In this document: positions 14,183-21,890 of the stretch, in pieces
Layout of the letters: each line of letters opens with the position of its first letter
How positions within the stretch are numbered: position 1 is the first letter of the stretch
Origin: CAZXSK01 sp964642855
Lineage (GTDB): Bacteria; Planctomycetota; Phycisphaerae; SM23-33
Reading direction: 5' to 3'
DNA length: 26,637 nucleotides
Assembly (NCBI GenBank): GCA_964642855.1
Contig: CAZXSK010000056.1
Location: 1 to 26,637 of the forward strand
Notes under the pieces: model-generated
Told to the model about the DNA's origin: nothing
Databases searched by the model: none
Seen by the model: only the letters and a program-made list of their open reading frames with translations
Translations under genes and position numbers: made by a program

Positions 14183-15094
14183 TCACCCCCGCTCAATCGC
14201 TTCCTGCTTCGCCTCCCCGCCCCGGAGGATCGCCAGAAACATCCGTTCGGCCGGGCTGGGGGCTTTGCCCCTGCGGCGCAGCAGCGCCACCGGCCTGTGC
14301 CAGTCTCCTCCTCCGACGATTCTCGAGAAACTCAGATCCCCGTGCTCGACCTCCCGCCGGACGTTGTCGAGCGGGAGGATGCCGATCCCGGCATTGACCT
14401 CGATCGCCCGTTTGAGCAGCTCAATGTTGTCGAACTCCATCACAACGTTGACGTTCACCCGCTTGCTCTTGAGCTGACGGTCGATGTGTCTCCGCGTGGG
14501 GATGTTGTTCTCGAAGGCAACCACGCCCTCGTCCTGCAGGTCCCGAACGTTGATTTCGTCCGCTTCGGCCAGGCGATGTCGCGGCGAGCAGACCATCACC
14601 ATCTCCTCGCTGGCCAGCGGGATCGTCTCGATCGACCGGTGCTTCTCGGGACAGGCAACCACGCCGAGGTCCATCTCGCCGCTGATCACCGCAGCGTAGA
14701 TCCGGTTCCACCGGGTGTACTCCACGTGCAGATTCACTTCCGCGTGCGACTGAAGGAACGTCCGGACGTACGACTCCAGCAGATAGAAACCCACCGAGTA
14801 GATCGTGCCCACGCGCAGCACGCCCCGCACCGCGTCGGCGGCGGATCTGACCTCGCCCAGGAGTTTCTCGAACCGCCGGATGATTTCCTTGGAGCCTTGG
14901 TAGAACGCTTTGCCCGCCTCGGTGGGCGCAACCAGACCTCCTCCACGTGAGATTAACTGCACCGACAGATCTCGCTCGAGCTTGGCAAGCTGCTGGGATA
15001 CCGCCGACTGGGAGATATAATTCGCCTCGGCCGCCTTGGAGAAACTCCCGGTTTCCACCAGGTCACAGAAGGTCTTCATCACCTCAACGTTCAC
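14183..15094 (-). CDS. LysR-type transcriptional regulator
   Basis: A 303-residue LysR-family regulator. The N-terminal winged helix-turn-helix is clear (SFSKAAEANYISQSAVSQQL at 17-36), followed by the linker helix and a two-lobed effector domain (about 90-295; LRVGTIYSVG and NAGIGILPLDNV are typical strands). The start is GTG at 15094, supported by AAGAGGTG five bases upstream; no better ATG is available without losing the first helix. It resembles the CysB/CysL-like branch overall, but the effector cannot be predicted. LysR genes usually sit divergent from a target; here the next gene upstream is a tRNA on the same strand and the next downstream is the convergent aminopeptidase, so the target is not obvious. 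A perfect TATAAT lies about 60 bases upstream. Confidence 0.9.
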   Translation of the reverse strand: MNVEVMKTFCDLVETGSFSKAAEANYISQSAVSQQLAKLERDLSVQLISRGGGLVAPTEAGKAFYQGSKEIIRRFEKLLGEVRSAADAVRGVLRVGTIYSVGFYLLESYVRTFLQSHAEVNLHVEYTRWNRIYAAVISGEMDLGVVACPEKHRSIETIPLASEEMVMVCSPRHRLAEADEINVRDLQDEGVVAFENNIPTRRHIDRQLKSKRVNVNVVMEFDNIELLKRAIEVNAGIGILPLDNVRREVEHGDLSFSRIVGGGDWHRPVALLRRRGKAPSPAERMFLAILRGGEAKQEAIERG

Positions 15095-15154
15095 AATACA
15101 CCTCTTGCGCAGCCATCAGAACAGGTAATCGCACTGGTCGACATGTTAGCACAA

Positions 15155-15160
15155 ATTATA
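15155..15160 (-). promoter_or_regulatory. -10 box of the LysR gene
   Basis: The minus strand reads TATAAT here, about 60 bases before the GTG start, in an otherwise GC-rich gap. No -35 box is convincing. The pentamer CCTAT occurs twice just upstream, about 18 bases apart, and could be part of an autoregulatory LysR site. Confidence 0.4.
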
Positions 15161-15233
15161 GGCGGGATCCAGACCCGATAGGTTCCGGTCAGGTCTTCGG
15201 AGGCGAATCAGGTGGGTGAAGCGCATAAAAAAA

Positions 15234-15317
15234 TGCGGCCGAAAGGAGTCGAACCTTCACTCCCCGAAGGGAACAGGCACCTGAAGCCTGCGCGTCTGCC
15301 AATTCCGCCACGGCCGC
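15234..15317 (-). tRNA. tRNA-Leu(CAG)
   Basis: Read on the minus strand, the acceptor stem GCGGCCG/CGGCCGC is perfect. The D-arm has the leucine-type TGGCGGAATTGGCAGACGCG, and the anticodon stem CAGGC/GCCTG holds the loop TTCAGGT, giving anticodon CAG. A long variable arm (class II) and the T-arm GAAGG-TTCGACT-CCTTT follow, and the discriminator base is A at 15234. The 3' CCA is not encoded. A run of seven T follows the discriminator at once and may end transcription. It decodes CUG, a frequent codon in this GC-rich genome. Confidence 0.95.
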
Positions 15318-15354
15318 GGGCTGACCACCGGCATGGCCGGCGGCAAGAAGCGTT

Positions 15355-15382
15355 ACTCTATCGAACGTGAAGGAAATGTCAA
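15355..15382 (-). promoter_or_regulatory. Promoter of tRNA-Leu
   Basis: On the minus strand a perfect -35 box TTGACA (15377-15382) is followed after 16 bases by TAGAGT (15355-15360). This puts the transcription start about 30 bases before the mature tRNA, which fits a tRNA precursor. Confidence 0.6.
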
Positions 15383-15493
15383 GCCCCTGGCGCAACGAAT
15401 TGCTGAAAAACGGTTTTGCCCGCTTTCGCCGGCCGGGGGCCTATGATGGGGTAGGTGGAAACCAACTTCTGTAGACTGGAAAGGATTCGGAAA

Positions 15494-16501
15494 ATGAACC
15501 TTACAACAACGTACATGGGATTGGAGCTTCCTTCGCCGATTATCCCGTCGGCAAGCCCCCTCAGCCAGGATATTGACAAGATCAAGGCGATGGCCGATGC
15601 CGGCGCAGGCGCGGTCGTTCTATGGTCGATTTTCGAGGAGCAGGTCGAGCACGAAGCCCGCGAATTGGACTACTATCTGCAGCACGGGGCAGAACGGTTC
15701 GCCGAGTCCTTGACCTACTTCCCTCCCATGCAGGACTACCGCCTGGGCATCGACGACTACGTCGACCACATCACCAAGGCCAAGGACGCCGTCGACATCC
15801 CGATCATCGGCTCGCTGAACGGCATCAGCGCCGGAGGGTGGACGAAGTACGCCAAGCGCATGGAAGACGCTGGCGCCGACGCTCTCGAGCTGAACGTCTA
15901 CTACATTCCAACCGATCCCAAGCTCGCCGCCGTCGATGTCGAAAACGTCTACTGGGCCGTGCTCGACGCGGTCAAGTCGACGGTGGACATCCCCGTGGCA
16001 ATGAAGCTCTCGCCATACTTCTCCTCGACGGCGAACATGTTGACCCGTCTCGACAAAGCCGGTGCCGACGCCCTGGTGCTGTTCAACCGGTTCTATCAGC
16101 CCGATATCGACGTCGATGCGCTCGAGGCCAAGCCCGGCCTCAAGCTCAGCCGCTCATACGACAACCGCCTGCCCATGCGGTGGATCGCGATCATGTTCGG
16201 CAAGCTACAGACGTCACTGGCAGCGACCTCGGGTATCCATACCGCCGAGGATGTCGCCAAGATGCTCCTGGTCGGCGCGGATGTGACGATGATGTGCTCG
16301 GCCCTTCTGCGCAACGGGCCGGACCACATTGCCACCGTGCTGGACGGCCTGAAGACCATCATGAAGGCCAAGGGGTATGATTCGGTCGACGATATGCGTG
16401 GCAAGCTCAGCCAACAGAACTGCGCGGAACCGGCTGCTTTCGAGCGTGCCAACTACATGAAGGCACTAACAAGCTTTACCACGACCGGAACGCAGGACTG
16501 A
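15494..16501 (+). CDS. Dihydroorotate dehydrogenase-like flavoprotein
   Basis: A 335-residue FMN-binding TIM-barrel protein of the dihydroorotate-dehydrogenase-like group (the PRK07565-type family), whose true reaction is not established. Barrel features include SASPLS (19-24), IIGSLNG, ALELNVYYIP, AMKLSPYFS and the phosphate-binding end TSGIHTAEDVAKMLLVGAD. Real class 1 PyrD has N-[LI]-SCPN where this protein has NVYYIP, so the dihydroorotate-contacting residues are absent and pyrimidine synthesis is unlikely to be its job. Relatives often sit near pyruvate:ferredoxin oxidoreductase genes in anaerobes; none is in this window. ATG 15494 follows AAGGA by eight bases; the frame opens at 15455, but that would add 13 residues not seen in the family. 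TATGAT at 15442-15447 may be its -10 box. Confidence 0.85.
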   Translation: MNLTTTYMGLELPSPIIPSASPLSQDIDKIKAMADAGAGAVVLWSIFEEQVEHEARELDYYLQHGAERFAESLTYFPPMQDYRLGIDDYVDHITKAKDAVDIPIIGSLNGISAGGWTKYAKRMEDAGADALELNVYYIPTDPKLAAVDVENVYWAVLDAVKSTVDIPVAMKLSPYFSSTANMLTRLDKAGADALVLFNRFYQPDIDVDALEAKPGLKLSRSYDNRLPMRWIAIMFGKLQTSLAATSGIHTAEDVAKMLLVGADVTMMCSALLRNGPDHIATVLDGLKTIMKAKGYDSVDDMRGKLSQQNCAEPAAFERANYMKALTSFTTTGTQD

Positions 16502-16522
16502 CCTTTCGTTTCGCCCTTCCAC

Positions 16523-16560
16523 ACAGGCCCGTGGGGCAGACACCCTCGGGCCTGTTTCTT
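16523..16560 (+). terminator. Rho-independent terminator
   Basis: ACAGGCCCG (16523-16531) pairs with CGGGCCTGT (16547-16555), with further GGG/CCC pairing inside the loop, followed by TTTCTT. It lies 22 bases after the dehydrogenase-like gene and separates it from cmk. Confidence 0.8.
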
Positions 16561-16626
16561 CGCGCCCCCCGCCTGCTGGGCAGCCTCTTGGCTTGGGCCC
16601 CGCCATCGAATACACTCCCGGGCATC

Positions 16627-17295
16627 ATGATCATTACCATCGACGGACCAGCAGGCTCGGGTAAGAGCACCGCAGCCCGGAATCTCGCCAAGGCCTTGGG
16701 CCTGGCGTATCTCGACACCGGTGCAACGTACCGGGCAGTCACGCTCAAAGCCCTGCGCGAAGATATCGACCTCGAGGACGAGTCGCAGGTCGTCCACATC
16801 GCCCGCCAGGCCGACGTGCAGCTCCGGGTGGATCCCGACTCCCTGGCCCTGACCGTCCTGCTCGACGGCCGGGACGTCACAGAAGACATCCGCACGCAGC
16901 GTGTGACCGACAACGCCCACTATATCGCCCGTTGCGCGGCGGCGAGGGAAGTTCTCGTCGACCTCCAACGACAAATCGGCCGCCAGTTGGGCCATTTCGT
17001 CACCGAAGGCAGGGATCAGGGCTCGGTGGTGTTCCCCGACGCCGACGTGAAGTTCTTCCTGGAAGCCGACCCCCGCGAACGCGCTCGCAGACGAACCGCG
17101 GAGCTTCAACAGGCCGGGGAAGCCGTAACGCAGGAGCAGGTGCTCGAATCGATCCTCCAGCGGGACGAGCGCGACCGTCGCCGGGCGGCCTCGCCCCTCG
17201 TTAAACCCGATGGGGCCATCGAGATCGACACCTCCAATCTCTCGCCGGAGAACACCGTCCGGACGCTGGCCAGCCACGTGGAGCAGACATCGTGA
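16627..17295 (+). CDS. cmk: Cytidylate kinase
   Basis: Cmk phosphorylates CMP and dCMP with ATP, recycling nucleotides from RNA and phospholipid turnover. The 222 residues match the family (215-230). The P-loop is GPAGSGKST (7-15), followed by LAYLDTGATYRAVTLKAL, the conserved NMP-binding region. DGRDVTEDIRTQRV and the EGRDQGSVVFPDADVKFFL segment hold the Arg and Asp residues that bind the base, and ADPRERARRRTAEL is the lid. One small difference is EGRDQGSV where most have EGRDIGTV. ATG 16627 is used because it gives the normal N-terminus at the first strand; the frame continues upstream through the terminator and is not coding there. The last codon runs into the GTG of plsC (GTGA overlap). 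Confidence 0.94.
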   Translation: MIITIDGPAGSGKSTAARNLAKALGLAYLDTGATYRAVTLKALREDIDLEDESQVVHIARQADVQLRVDPDSLALTVLLDGRDVTEDIRTQRVTDNAHYIARCAAAREVLVDLQRQIGRQLGHFVTEGRDQGSVVFPDADVKFFLEADPRERARRRTAELQQAGEAVTQEQVLESILQRDERDRRRAASPLVKPDGAIEIDTSNLSPENTVRTLASHVEQTS

Positions 17296-18002
17296 CACTC
17301 CGCAGCCATCCCAACCCGGAGTTCCAGCACCGACTGCCCGATGGCGTCCCGCAAGCCACGCCGTGGTACCGGTTCTGCCGGATGTTCTTCCGCGCAAGCG
17401 CGTCAACGCTCTGGCAAGTTCGCGTCTTCGGCCGCCACCACGAACCGGCCTCCGGCTCGGCGCTGTACATCTGCAACCACCAGAGCTTCCTGGACCCCAT
17501 GCTTACCGCATTCGCCCTCACACGGCCGATGAACTACATGGCCAGGGAAAGCCTCTTCAAACCTCCCGGTTTCGGATGGTGGATCCGATCAGTGGGTGCC
17601 TTCCCCGTCAAACGAGGCAAGGCTGACACCGGTGCAATCAAGGAAGCGATGCGACGCCTCAAAGCGGGGGGGCAGGTAACTGTCTACGCCGAGGGTACAC
17701 GCACGCGAACGGGGAAAATCGGCAATTTCCTCCCCGGGGTCGCCGTCCTCGCCCAGCGATCGGCCGATTGGACCGTCCCCGTTCTGGTCGAGGGGGCGTA
17801 CGACGTCTGGCCTCGAAGCCAGGCCCTTCCATCGGTGGGGGGCGACATCGTCGTACGCTACGCAGCGCCCATTCCCCGCCGGCAGGCACGCTCGATGGAA
17901 ACCGGTGACTTCCTCGATCGCATCCGCGGCGCGATCATCGCCATGCAGCACGACACGCGTCGTCGCCTCGGCCGGAAGCCGTTCGACTACGGAGACGGGT
18001 AA
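17292..18002 (+). CDS. plsC: 1-acyl-sn-glycerol-3-phosphate acyltransferase family protein
   Basis: PlsC-type enzymes add the second acyl chain to lysophosphatidic acid, giving phosphatidic acid at the membrane. The 236-residue protein has the catalytic block NHQSFLD (62-68, the HX4D motif with His63 and Asp68), a second block FPVKRG (104-109), EGTRTRTG (134-141) as the glycerol-phosphate site, and a proline-containing fourth block near VPVLVEGAYDVWP. It starts with GTG overlapping the cmk stop by four bases (GTGA), so the two are likely translationally coupled. A cmk-plsC order is also known in other bacteria, where ispH and rpsA often follow; here an unrelated convergent gene follows. A role in a different acyl transfer, such as ornithine lipids, cannot be excluded. 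Confidence 0.88.
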   Translation: MTLRSHPNPEFQHRLPDGVPQATPWYRFCRMFFRASASTLWQVRVFGRHHEPASGSALYICNHQSFLDPMLTAFALTRPMNYMARESLFKPPGFGWWIRSVGAFPVKRGKADTGAIKEAMRRLKAGGQVTVYAEGTRTRTGKIGNFLPGVAVLAQRSADWTVPVLVEGAYDVWPRSQALPSVGGDIVVRYAAPIPRRQARSMETGDFLDRIRGAIIAMQHDTRRRLGRKPFDYGDG

Positions 18003-18027
18003 CGCGCTGTCGACCTGACCGGACTCG

Positions 18028-19719
18028 CTACTTGCTTCCCTTGCCTGTCTTGCCAATGCACGTCAGCAGGTCGTTCGAGCGAATGTAAATCCGGTCACCC
18101 AGGATCGCAAAAGGACAGCCGTAGCTGAACCCCCAACTCTCGTTGCCGCATTTCTCTATGATCTTCTCCCGGTGCTTACCCTCGGCCTTGGGTACAGACA
18201 GCGTGCTGGTGGCAGTTTTCTCACCGGTAAGGTCGTAGACTTCGCACACGCCGCGCGAGGGCTCCTTGCTCCGCCTTCCGCCGCCGCGCTGGTCGATACC
18301 GTACACGTGCCCCCCCGCAACCCAGAGCATGTGTCTTGTCCGCGGAGCGGCGTATGGCTTCTTCGGGTGACGTTTGCGATGGGTGCCGTTGAGGATCTTG
18401 CCCGTGTCGGCGTCCACGATCACCCCGCGCGAATGATATAACTTGCCGTCGTGGTAAACGATGCCGGCGTGCTGGCGGATCGTTTCGCCATCCAGCGTCG
18501 CCCAGAGGACCTTCGCCACGAGTTTGTCTTCCTCGACGCGGAAACGAACGGCCGAGGGGGGCGGGTTCTTCGTCCGTCCCTTGTTGATCCACCCGCCATG
18601 CTCCCCCCCGCCGGTGAAGAAGACCACGTCCGGCTCGTCATACTTGACGAGCATCGTTGCGCCCTGGTTGCCCCAACCCTCAATCTTAAGCTCCCTGCCG
18701 TCAGGCAGCCGGAACGCGTGCGGACCGAACGTCAGCAGCACGTCCGTATCCCCCGTGGTCAGGATCACTGGAGAGGTGATCGGATAGTGGCCACTGTATT
18801 TCTCGTGCGACCACAACAGTTCGCCGGTGTTCTTGTCAATCGCCCGGACGAGGTTGCCCACGTCGCTGATCAGCAAATCCCCGTATACAATGGGTGATCG
18901 AGCCTGCTTGCAGAAATCGTTGCCCCCGTAGCCTGCGTTGGACGTTCCCTGACCAGGATAGAACTTCGCCCACCTCATCTGACCGTTGGGGTCGAAGCAG
19001 GCGAAGGCGTGGTTGCCTGTGGCCACGTAGATGCTCTCGCCGTCGGTAACGGGCGTCGGGTAGCCGTATCCGATCATCGCCATGCCGCTCCAATGCCACA
19101 CGTCGAAATACAGCCCCGCCCGATTGAAGACCTTGGCAATCCTGAAAGGTCGGCCGGGCACCTTTGTTGCGATCCCCCGGCAACCTTTGCGTGCGGCAAC
19201 GAGTCCCTTGCCGGCAAGCTCCTTACGGAACTCGTTGGGATCTTTGGCCTGCCTGCGGCGGTAGGACATCGTATACATCAGCCGATCGAGAGCGTGGAAC
19301 TCCGACCACGCCTGGCGGACCTTCCTGACGTCCACCTTCGAAGCATCCATCAGGTCGATCGCATCGATGGGCTTCTGCCAGAGAAGCTTGCCCGTCTTCG
19401 CCGATAGACAGACAAGCTCCGGAAAATCGGTGTCCCTGCTGATTTCGGACATCACAAAGACCCTTTCACCGAGAACGATCGGGCTGCTCAACGACCAACT
19501 CGGAAGCCTGGTCTGCCAGAGGATGTTCTCCCCGGTTTTCTCATCCCAGCGGACAGGCGGGTTACTGTCCCACGCCACCCATGAACCGTCTCCTCGATAA
19601 CCCATCCCGTCCCGGCCACCGTTTGGAATGGCCTTGCGGGCGGTGACGGTCTGGCCGAGGGCGGTTGCTGTCGCCAGACAGGCACAGAACACGATGACGA
19701 AGCATCTGCGGATCTGCAT
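18028..19719 (-). CDS. Secreted PQQ-like beta-propeller protein
   Basis: A 563-residue exported protein. A signal peptide is clear (MQIRR, then a hydrophobic stretch to about residue 20, with a likely cut after ATALG). The rest is a series of PQQ/BamB-type propeller blades, marked by TGKLLWQKP, TGELLWSHE and repeated G-x-x-Y/V-V strands. Such proteins are abundant in planctomycetes, where function is mostly unknown; known relatives are BamB or quinoprotein dehydrogenases. I see no convincing PQQ/calcium ligand set, so a binding or scaffold role is more likely than an enzyme. Met at 19719 is chosen because it begins the signal peptide and GGAGAG lies seven bases upstream; the frame opens earlier. 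A 12-bp palindrome, CATTTCGAAATG, lies just upstream at 19732-19743. Confidence 0.8.
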   Translation of the reverse strand: MQIRRCFVIVFCACLATATALGQTVTARKAIPNGGRDGMGYRGDGSWVAWDSNPPVRWDEKTGENILWQTRLPSWSLSSPIVLGERVFVMSEISRDTDFPELVCLSAKTGKLLWQKPIDAIDLMDASKVDVRKVRQAWSEFHALDRLMYTMSYRRRQAKDPNEFRKELAGKGLVAARKGCRGIATKVPGRPFRIAKVFNRAGLYFDVWHWSGMAMIGYGYPTPVTDGESIYVATGNHAFACFDPNGQMRWAKFYPGQGTSNAGYGGNDFCKQARSPIVYGDLLISDVGNLVRAIDKNTGELLWSHEKYSGHYPITSPVILTTGDTDVLLTFGPHAFRLPDGRELKIEGWGNQGATMLVKYDEPDVVFFTGGGEHGGWINKGRTKNPPPSAVRFRVEEDKLVAKVLWATLDGETIRQHAGIVYHDGKLYHSRGVIVDADTGKILNGTHRKRHPKKPYAAPRTRHMLWVAGGHVYGIDQRGGGRRSKEPSRGVCEVYDLTGEKTATSTLSVPKAEGKHREKIIEKCGNESWGFSYGCPFAILGDRIYIRSNDLLTCIGKTGKGSK

Positions 19720-19820
19720 TGGTGATCTCTCCATTTCGAAATGCACTGGCTCCCCTCGCCCGGCTGGCTGGTTCTTGAACCCCGGAAGTCGGCAAATGGA
19801 CCGGATTGCCCAGTGCGCTC

Positions 19821-19864
19821 ACAAACAGAAACGGGCGCCGCGGGGACTTCCCCGCCACGCCCGT
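19821..19864 (-). terminator. Rho-independent terminator of the sugar isomerase gene
   Basis: On the minus strand, ACGGGCG and GCGGGG pair with CCCCGC and CGCCCGT around an AAGT loop, with a small interior mismatch. TTTCTGTTT follows. It starts 27 bases after the isomerase stop and separates it from the propeller gene downstream. Confidence 0.85.
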
Positions 19865-19891
19865 CAAGTTTGCTCGTGTTGATATTCCAGG

Positions 19892-20665
19892 TTACTCCAG
19901 GCCCATCTCCTTGAGATTGCGATAGCTGGTCGCCAGCGCCTCGAACGGATCCTTACCGTAGCACTGGTCCTGCTCGACGAGGGCATACTCCACGCCGCCG
20001 TTCTGACAGGCTTCGATAATCGCAGGCCAGTTCAGGTTGCCTTCGCCGACTTCGGCCATGCGGATCTCGCGATCGGAGGTGATGACCATGTCTTTGAAGT
20101 GTACGAGCGGCTGGCGACCGGCACACTTGTCGATCCAGGCAGCCGGATCGCCGCCGCCGGCGGTAATCCAGTAGGTGTCGATCTCGGCCTTGAGGTACTT
20201 GCCATCGATATCTTCGTACAGCTGCGCCAGCCAGGTCCGGCCATCGGACATCTTCTGGAGTTCCACGTTGTGATTGTGGAACGAGAAGTCCATGTCCTCC
20301 TTTTCGAGGCGTTCAGCGATGGGGATCAGTTCGTCGCGGAACCGCTTGACGCCGTCCTCGGTACGGTAGTCGCCGCCCAGCGAACCAATCGCCAGGTGAT
20401 TGCAACCCCACATCTTGTGTTCCTCGATGACGGCGTCGAGATCCTCCTGAAACCGCTTCCAGCCCATGTGGGTGCAGGAAACGCTCAACGGACTGTCCTC
20501 AACGATTCTGGCAACTTCCTTCGGATCGACCGGACCAAAAGCGGAGATCTGAACCGTCGTGTAGCCGATCTCAGCGATCTTTCGGAAGGTTTCACGGATG
20601 TCATCCAGCGTGTTGGTGAAGTCGCGCACGGTAAACAGCTGTGCGCCGATAACGGGTTTGGCCAT
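19892..20665 (-). CDS. Sugar phosphate isomerase/epimerase family (xylose-isomerase-like TIM barrel) protein
   Basis: A 257-residue cytoplasmic TIM-barrel protein of the AP-endonuclease-2 / xylose-isomerase-like superfamily. Likely metal and catalytic residues are His130 and His132 (FHNHN), Asp163 (EIDTYW), His189 (HFKD), Glu207 (EVGEG) and Glu231 (EQDQ), with the usual start IGAQLFTVRD (6-15) and LNWPAIIEACQNGGVEYALVEQD near the end. Planctomycetes carry many such genes, often next to Gfo/Idh/MocA oxidoreductases; here the nearest one is 15 kb away. The substrate cannot be told from the sequence; inosose, ketohexose or hydroxypyruvate types are all possible. AGGAG lies nine bases before the ATG. 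A strong terminator follows. The membrane-protein gene upstream ends 65 bases away. Confidence 0.85.
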   Translation of the reverse strand: MAKPVIGAQLFTVRDFTNTLDDIRETFRKIAEIGYTTVQISAFGPVDPKEVARIVEDSPLSVSCTHMGWKRFQEDLDAVIEEHKMWGCNHLAIGSLGGDYRTEDGVKRFRDELIPIAERLEKEDMDFSFHNHNVELQKMSDGRTWLAQLYEDIDGKYLKAEIDTYWITAGGGDPAAWIDKCAGRQPLVHFKDMVITSDREIRMAEVGEGNLNWPAIIEACQNGGVEYALVEQDQCYGKDPFEALATSYRNLKEMGLE

Positions 20666-20730
20666 GTCTGCTAGCTCCTGATTCTTCCAGTCCTCTGCTT
20701 AACGGATAGTCGAGGTCCACCCGAAGGCTT

Positions 20731-21768
20731 TCAGCCGCCCTCAGCCTGGACCTCCTTATGCTTTTCCAGATGCCTCAACTCGTGAATTCTGGCACTGATC
20801 CAGTATCCAAGGCCTGCTCCGCCTGCTGCCGCGGTTACCCAGTCCAGCGGCAGCGCCTGGGCATAGGCGGGCACGCGTAGCCAGGCGTTGTGTGTCTGTC
20901 CCTGCCCGGCAGCGAACGAGCCCATCACGTACAGCGTCACCGCAACGGGCACGGGCACGATCCAGGCTACCCCGCTGTGTAGCGTGGGGTACACCTGATG
21001 GGCGATCAGCATGCCCGCCGTGAAGCTCGCGACCAGCGCAAAGAGGATCTGCCCCCGATCCCCTGATTGCATAAGCACCATGATCAGGGCAATGGAGATA
21101 AATCCTGACATCGCGAGGCACAGCCAGAACCGTTGTTGCTCGTCGCGGTCGGCGTGGGTTCGCTTCTTCGGACCCCGCCGGATCCACATCGGCACGATCA
21201 CCAGGAAGACGATCGGAAACGCCAGCTCGTACCAACGCAGAAAGACCGGTTCACTGGAGGCCGCTTCCTCTCTGCGTTCGGAATCTTCCTCGACCTCCGC
21301 CATTTCCTCCAACGGGTCGCGCCACAACCAGCGCGGGCGGACCGAGGCAATCCAGCCGCGGACGACACCCACCACCAATGCGGCCAGTACCACAACCACC
21401 TGCAGGACGATCAGCTCGATGATCATCCATGCGAACATGCCCGCGAAGTCCCCCCCCTGCTGCCAGAGCTCCGGTCGGAGTTCCGTTGAGCGAAGAACAA
21501 GCCCTCCCACACCAAACAGGGTGACGATCATCGCGCCTTCCGGCCTGGAGTGCGTCGTAAGCAGGCAGGCAGCCGCCGCAAAACCGATAGTGGAAAGGAG
21601 AATCACCAGGGTTCCCGAGACATTCCCACCCATCAGCAGCAGCAACGGGCCCTGCGGATCGGCCGGGCGCACGAGAGGCCAGAGCAGGAAGTACGACAGG
21701 GCGACCGCGGCCGCCGATGCAAGTTGAACCTGCATTTTCTCCAGCCAGTGAAAGCGCCAGTGGCTCAT
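20731..21768 (-). CDS. Multi-pass membrane protein of unknown function
   Basis: I do not recognise this 345-residue protein. It has about eight or nine membrane helices (near 15-33, 51-71, 78-93, 112-137, 181-197, 215-234, 240-258, 266-287 and 308-325). A central acidic loop (152-173, rich in Glu) splits it into two halves, and the C-terminal tail is charged and His-rich (HELRHLEKHKEVQ). No transporter or enzyme motif stands out. The frame opens at 21867, but ATG 21768 (MSHWRFHW) is preferred as the start of a typical membrane-protein N-terminus; the weak ribosome binding site GGGA supports it only modestly. It is divergent from pta with a 122-base gap, and upstream of the sugar isomerase on the same strand, possibly in one transcript. 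Confidence 0.65.
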   Translation of the reverse strand: MSHWRFHWLEKMQVQLASAAAVALSYFLLWPLVRPADPQGPLLLLMGGNVSGTLVILLSTIGFAAAACLLTTHSRPEGAMIVTLFGVGGLVLRSTELRPELWQQGGDFAGMFAWMIIELIVLQVVVVLAALVVGVVRGWIASVRPRWLWRDPLEEMAEVEEDSERREEAASSEPVFLRWYELAFPIVFLVIVPMWIRRGPKKRTHADRDEQQRFWLCLAMSGFISIALIMVLMQSGDRGQILFALVASFTAGMLIAHQVYPTLHSGVAWIVPVPVAVTLYVMGSFAAGQGQTHNAWLRVPAYAQALPLDWVTAAAGGAGLGYWISARIHELRHLEKHKEVQAEGG

Positions 21769-21788
21769 GATCATTTCCCAAAAGACGC

Positions 21789-21817
21789 GTGACAACTCCC
21801 CCCGTACGTGTTTTATT
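21789..21817 (+). promoter_or_regulatory. Promoter candidate for pta
   Basis: GTGACA (21789-21794, five of six -35 bases) and TTTATT (21812-21817) are 17 bases apart in the gap between divergent genes, about 75 bases before the pta start. The spacing is ideal; the -10 box is imperfect. Confidence 0.35.
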
Positions 21818-21890
21818 GCTTCTTCCAGACGGGAGAAGGCAAGCAAGGACAGGTATCGTACCGGCAAGCAGAAGCAAAGGCAATAAGGCT

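Noticed and set aside
16531..16626. Upstream start for cytidylate kinase
   Set aside because: The extra residues would be encoded by the terminator hairpin and precede the first strand of the kinase fold.
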